From JAISFI01 sp031552335 (GTDB lineage: Bacteria; Bacteroidota; Bacteroidia; Bacteroidales; Azobacteroidaceae), in assembly GCA_031552335.1 (NCBI GenBank), contig JAVBMQ010000217.1:1-22750 (forward strand): a DNA stretch of 22,750 nucleotides. Reading direction: 5' to 3'. Below the pieces are notes generated by a model. It ran no database searches and was not told the DNA's origin. It saw nothing but the letters and a program-made list of their open reading frames with translations. Every line of letters starts with the position of its first letter. Position 1 is the first letter of the stretch. The translations under genes were made by a program, and so were the position numbers. Below are positions 22,444 to 22,750 of this stretch, one piece after another.

Positions 22444-22750
22444 GGGGCGGGGTCTGCCCGCCCATTTATTGCAAACCACACAAAAATCATTTTATGGATG
22501 ACCATTTGAATCATAGAGATTTTCCATGATTCAAATAATGCATTTCCATGTGGGGCAACAAGGGGGCGGGCAGACCCCAGTCATGTTCGGAAGATTTGCG
22601 AGGACTTGGCCCAGAGGGCCACAGTGTCCGTAGCCGTGGGTGAAAGCCCACGGATATAATGAACGTCACATCCACCCGCGCCGCATTAGCGGTGTTGCGT
22701 TTGTCACACGACCGCTACGCGGCCGAAATGGTATTGTATCCGTCAAAAAT
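22444..22750. repeat. Gene-free island of GC-rich small hairpins at the right edge
   Basis: No ORF is credible from 22432 to the window end. It starts with GGGCGGG-GTCTG-CCCGCCC (22445-22463), whose right part returns inverted at 22564-22578 (15 of 15 complementary). Further hairpins are TGGCCC-AGA-GGGCCA (22607-22621), CCGTGGG-TGAAAG-CCCACGG (22634-22653), CCGC-ATTA-GCGG (22681-22692) and CCGC-TAC-GCGG (22712-22722). 22582-22600 matches 1462-1480 at 17 of 19, and 22712-22725 matches 1735-1748 at 13 of 14, so this belongs to the same family as the nadC-downstream element. It may continue past the window. Confidence 0.8.
22504..22536. repeat. Perfect 11-bp stem-loop inside the porE-downstream island
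   Basis: ATTTGAATCAT (22504-22514) and ATGATTCAAAT (22526-22536) are perfectly complementary around an 11-nt loop. It is AT-rich and lies between the two inverted GGGGTCTGCCCGCCC arms, so the two structures could nest. It lacks a T-run expected of a terminator. Confidence 0.75.

Overview
The window reads as an ordinary chromosomal stretch from a Bacteroidota (order Bacteroidales) genome. The evidence is a type III glutamine synthetase, a DUF2027-Smr protein, a PorE-like type IX secretion protein, an EF-G2 paralogue without the catalytic histidine, several promoter elements of the Bacteroides form TAnnTTTG, and almost no Shine-Dalgarno sequences. The base composition and T9SS component would suit a gut or oral member of the Odoribacter/Butyricimonas/Parabacteroides kind, but I cannot name the genus from sequence alone. 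No rRNA, tRNA, transposase, prophage or CRISPR array is visible.

Layout, left to right. (1) The 5' part of rlmH (-) runs off the left edge and is divergent from nadC (+). (2) Positions 1334-1896 hold no gene but carry a large inverted repeat built from small hairpins. (3) A Tat-signal aldo/keto reductase with two ferredoxin-type cysteine clusters is followed 2 bp later by an exported DUF6599-like protein. (4) A tight minus-strand operon with 4-bp overlaps encodes a YfcE-type phosphoesterase, a WbpE-type aminotransferase and a WbpD-type N-acetyltransferase, an amino-sugar nucleotide module. (5) Polyphosphate kinase (+) converges on glnN (-). glnN and an ECF sigma gene diverge from one 28-bp palindrome that contains a promoter -7 element on each strand. 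(6) The sigma factor, a one-TM putative anti-sigma protein and a Spy/CpxP-like periplasmic protein look like an envelope-stress module ended by a terminator. (7) A degraded C-terminal fragment of a probable NAD kinase-like gene precedes EF-G2 (-), which diverges from hemW (+). hemW overlaps the convergent CYTH gene by 29 bp. (8) An LEA-type lipoprotein, a two-gene zeta-toxin-like pair with its own good promoter, and a DUF2027-Smr protein lie on the minus strand. (9) queA and a PorE-like lipoprotein lie on the plus strand. (10) The right edge (22432-22750) is another gene-free island of small hairpins that shares modules with the island at 1390-1774.

Most genes are core metabolism or cell-envelope functions. 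The least explained parts are the two mosaic hairpin islands, the ATTACGA heptamer repeats (one forming a 27-bp inverted repeat next to a start codon), the palindromic divergent promoter, the toxin-like pair with an unrecognised partner, and the relic gene. I see no clear new multi-gene defence or biosynthetic system.
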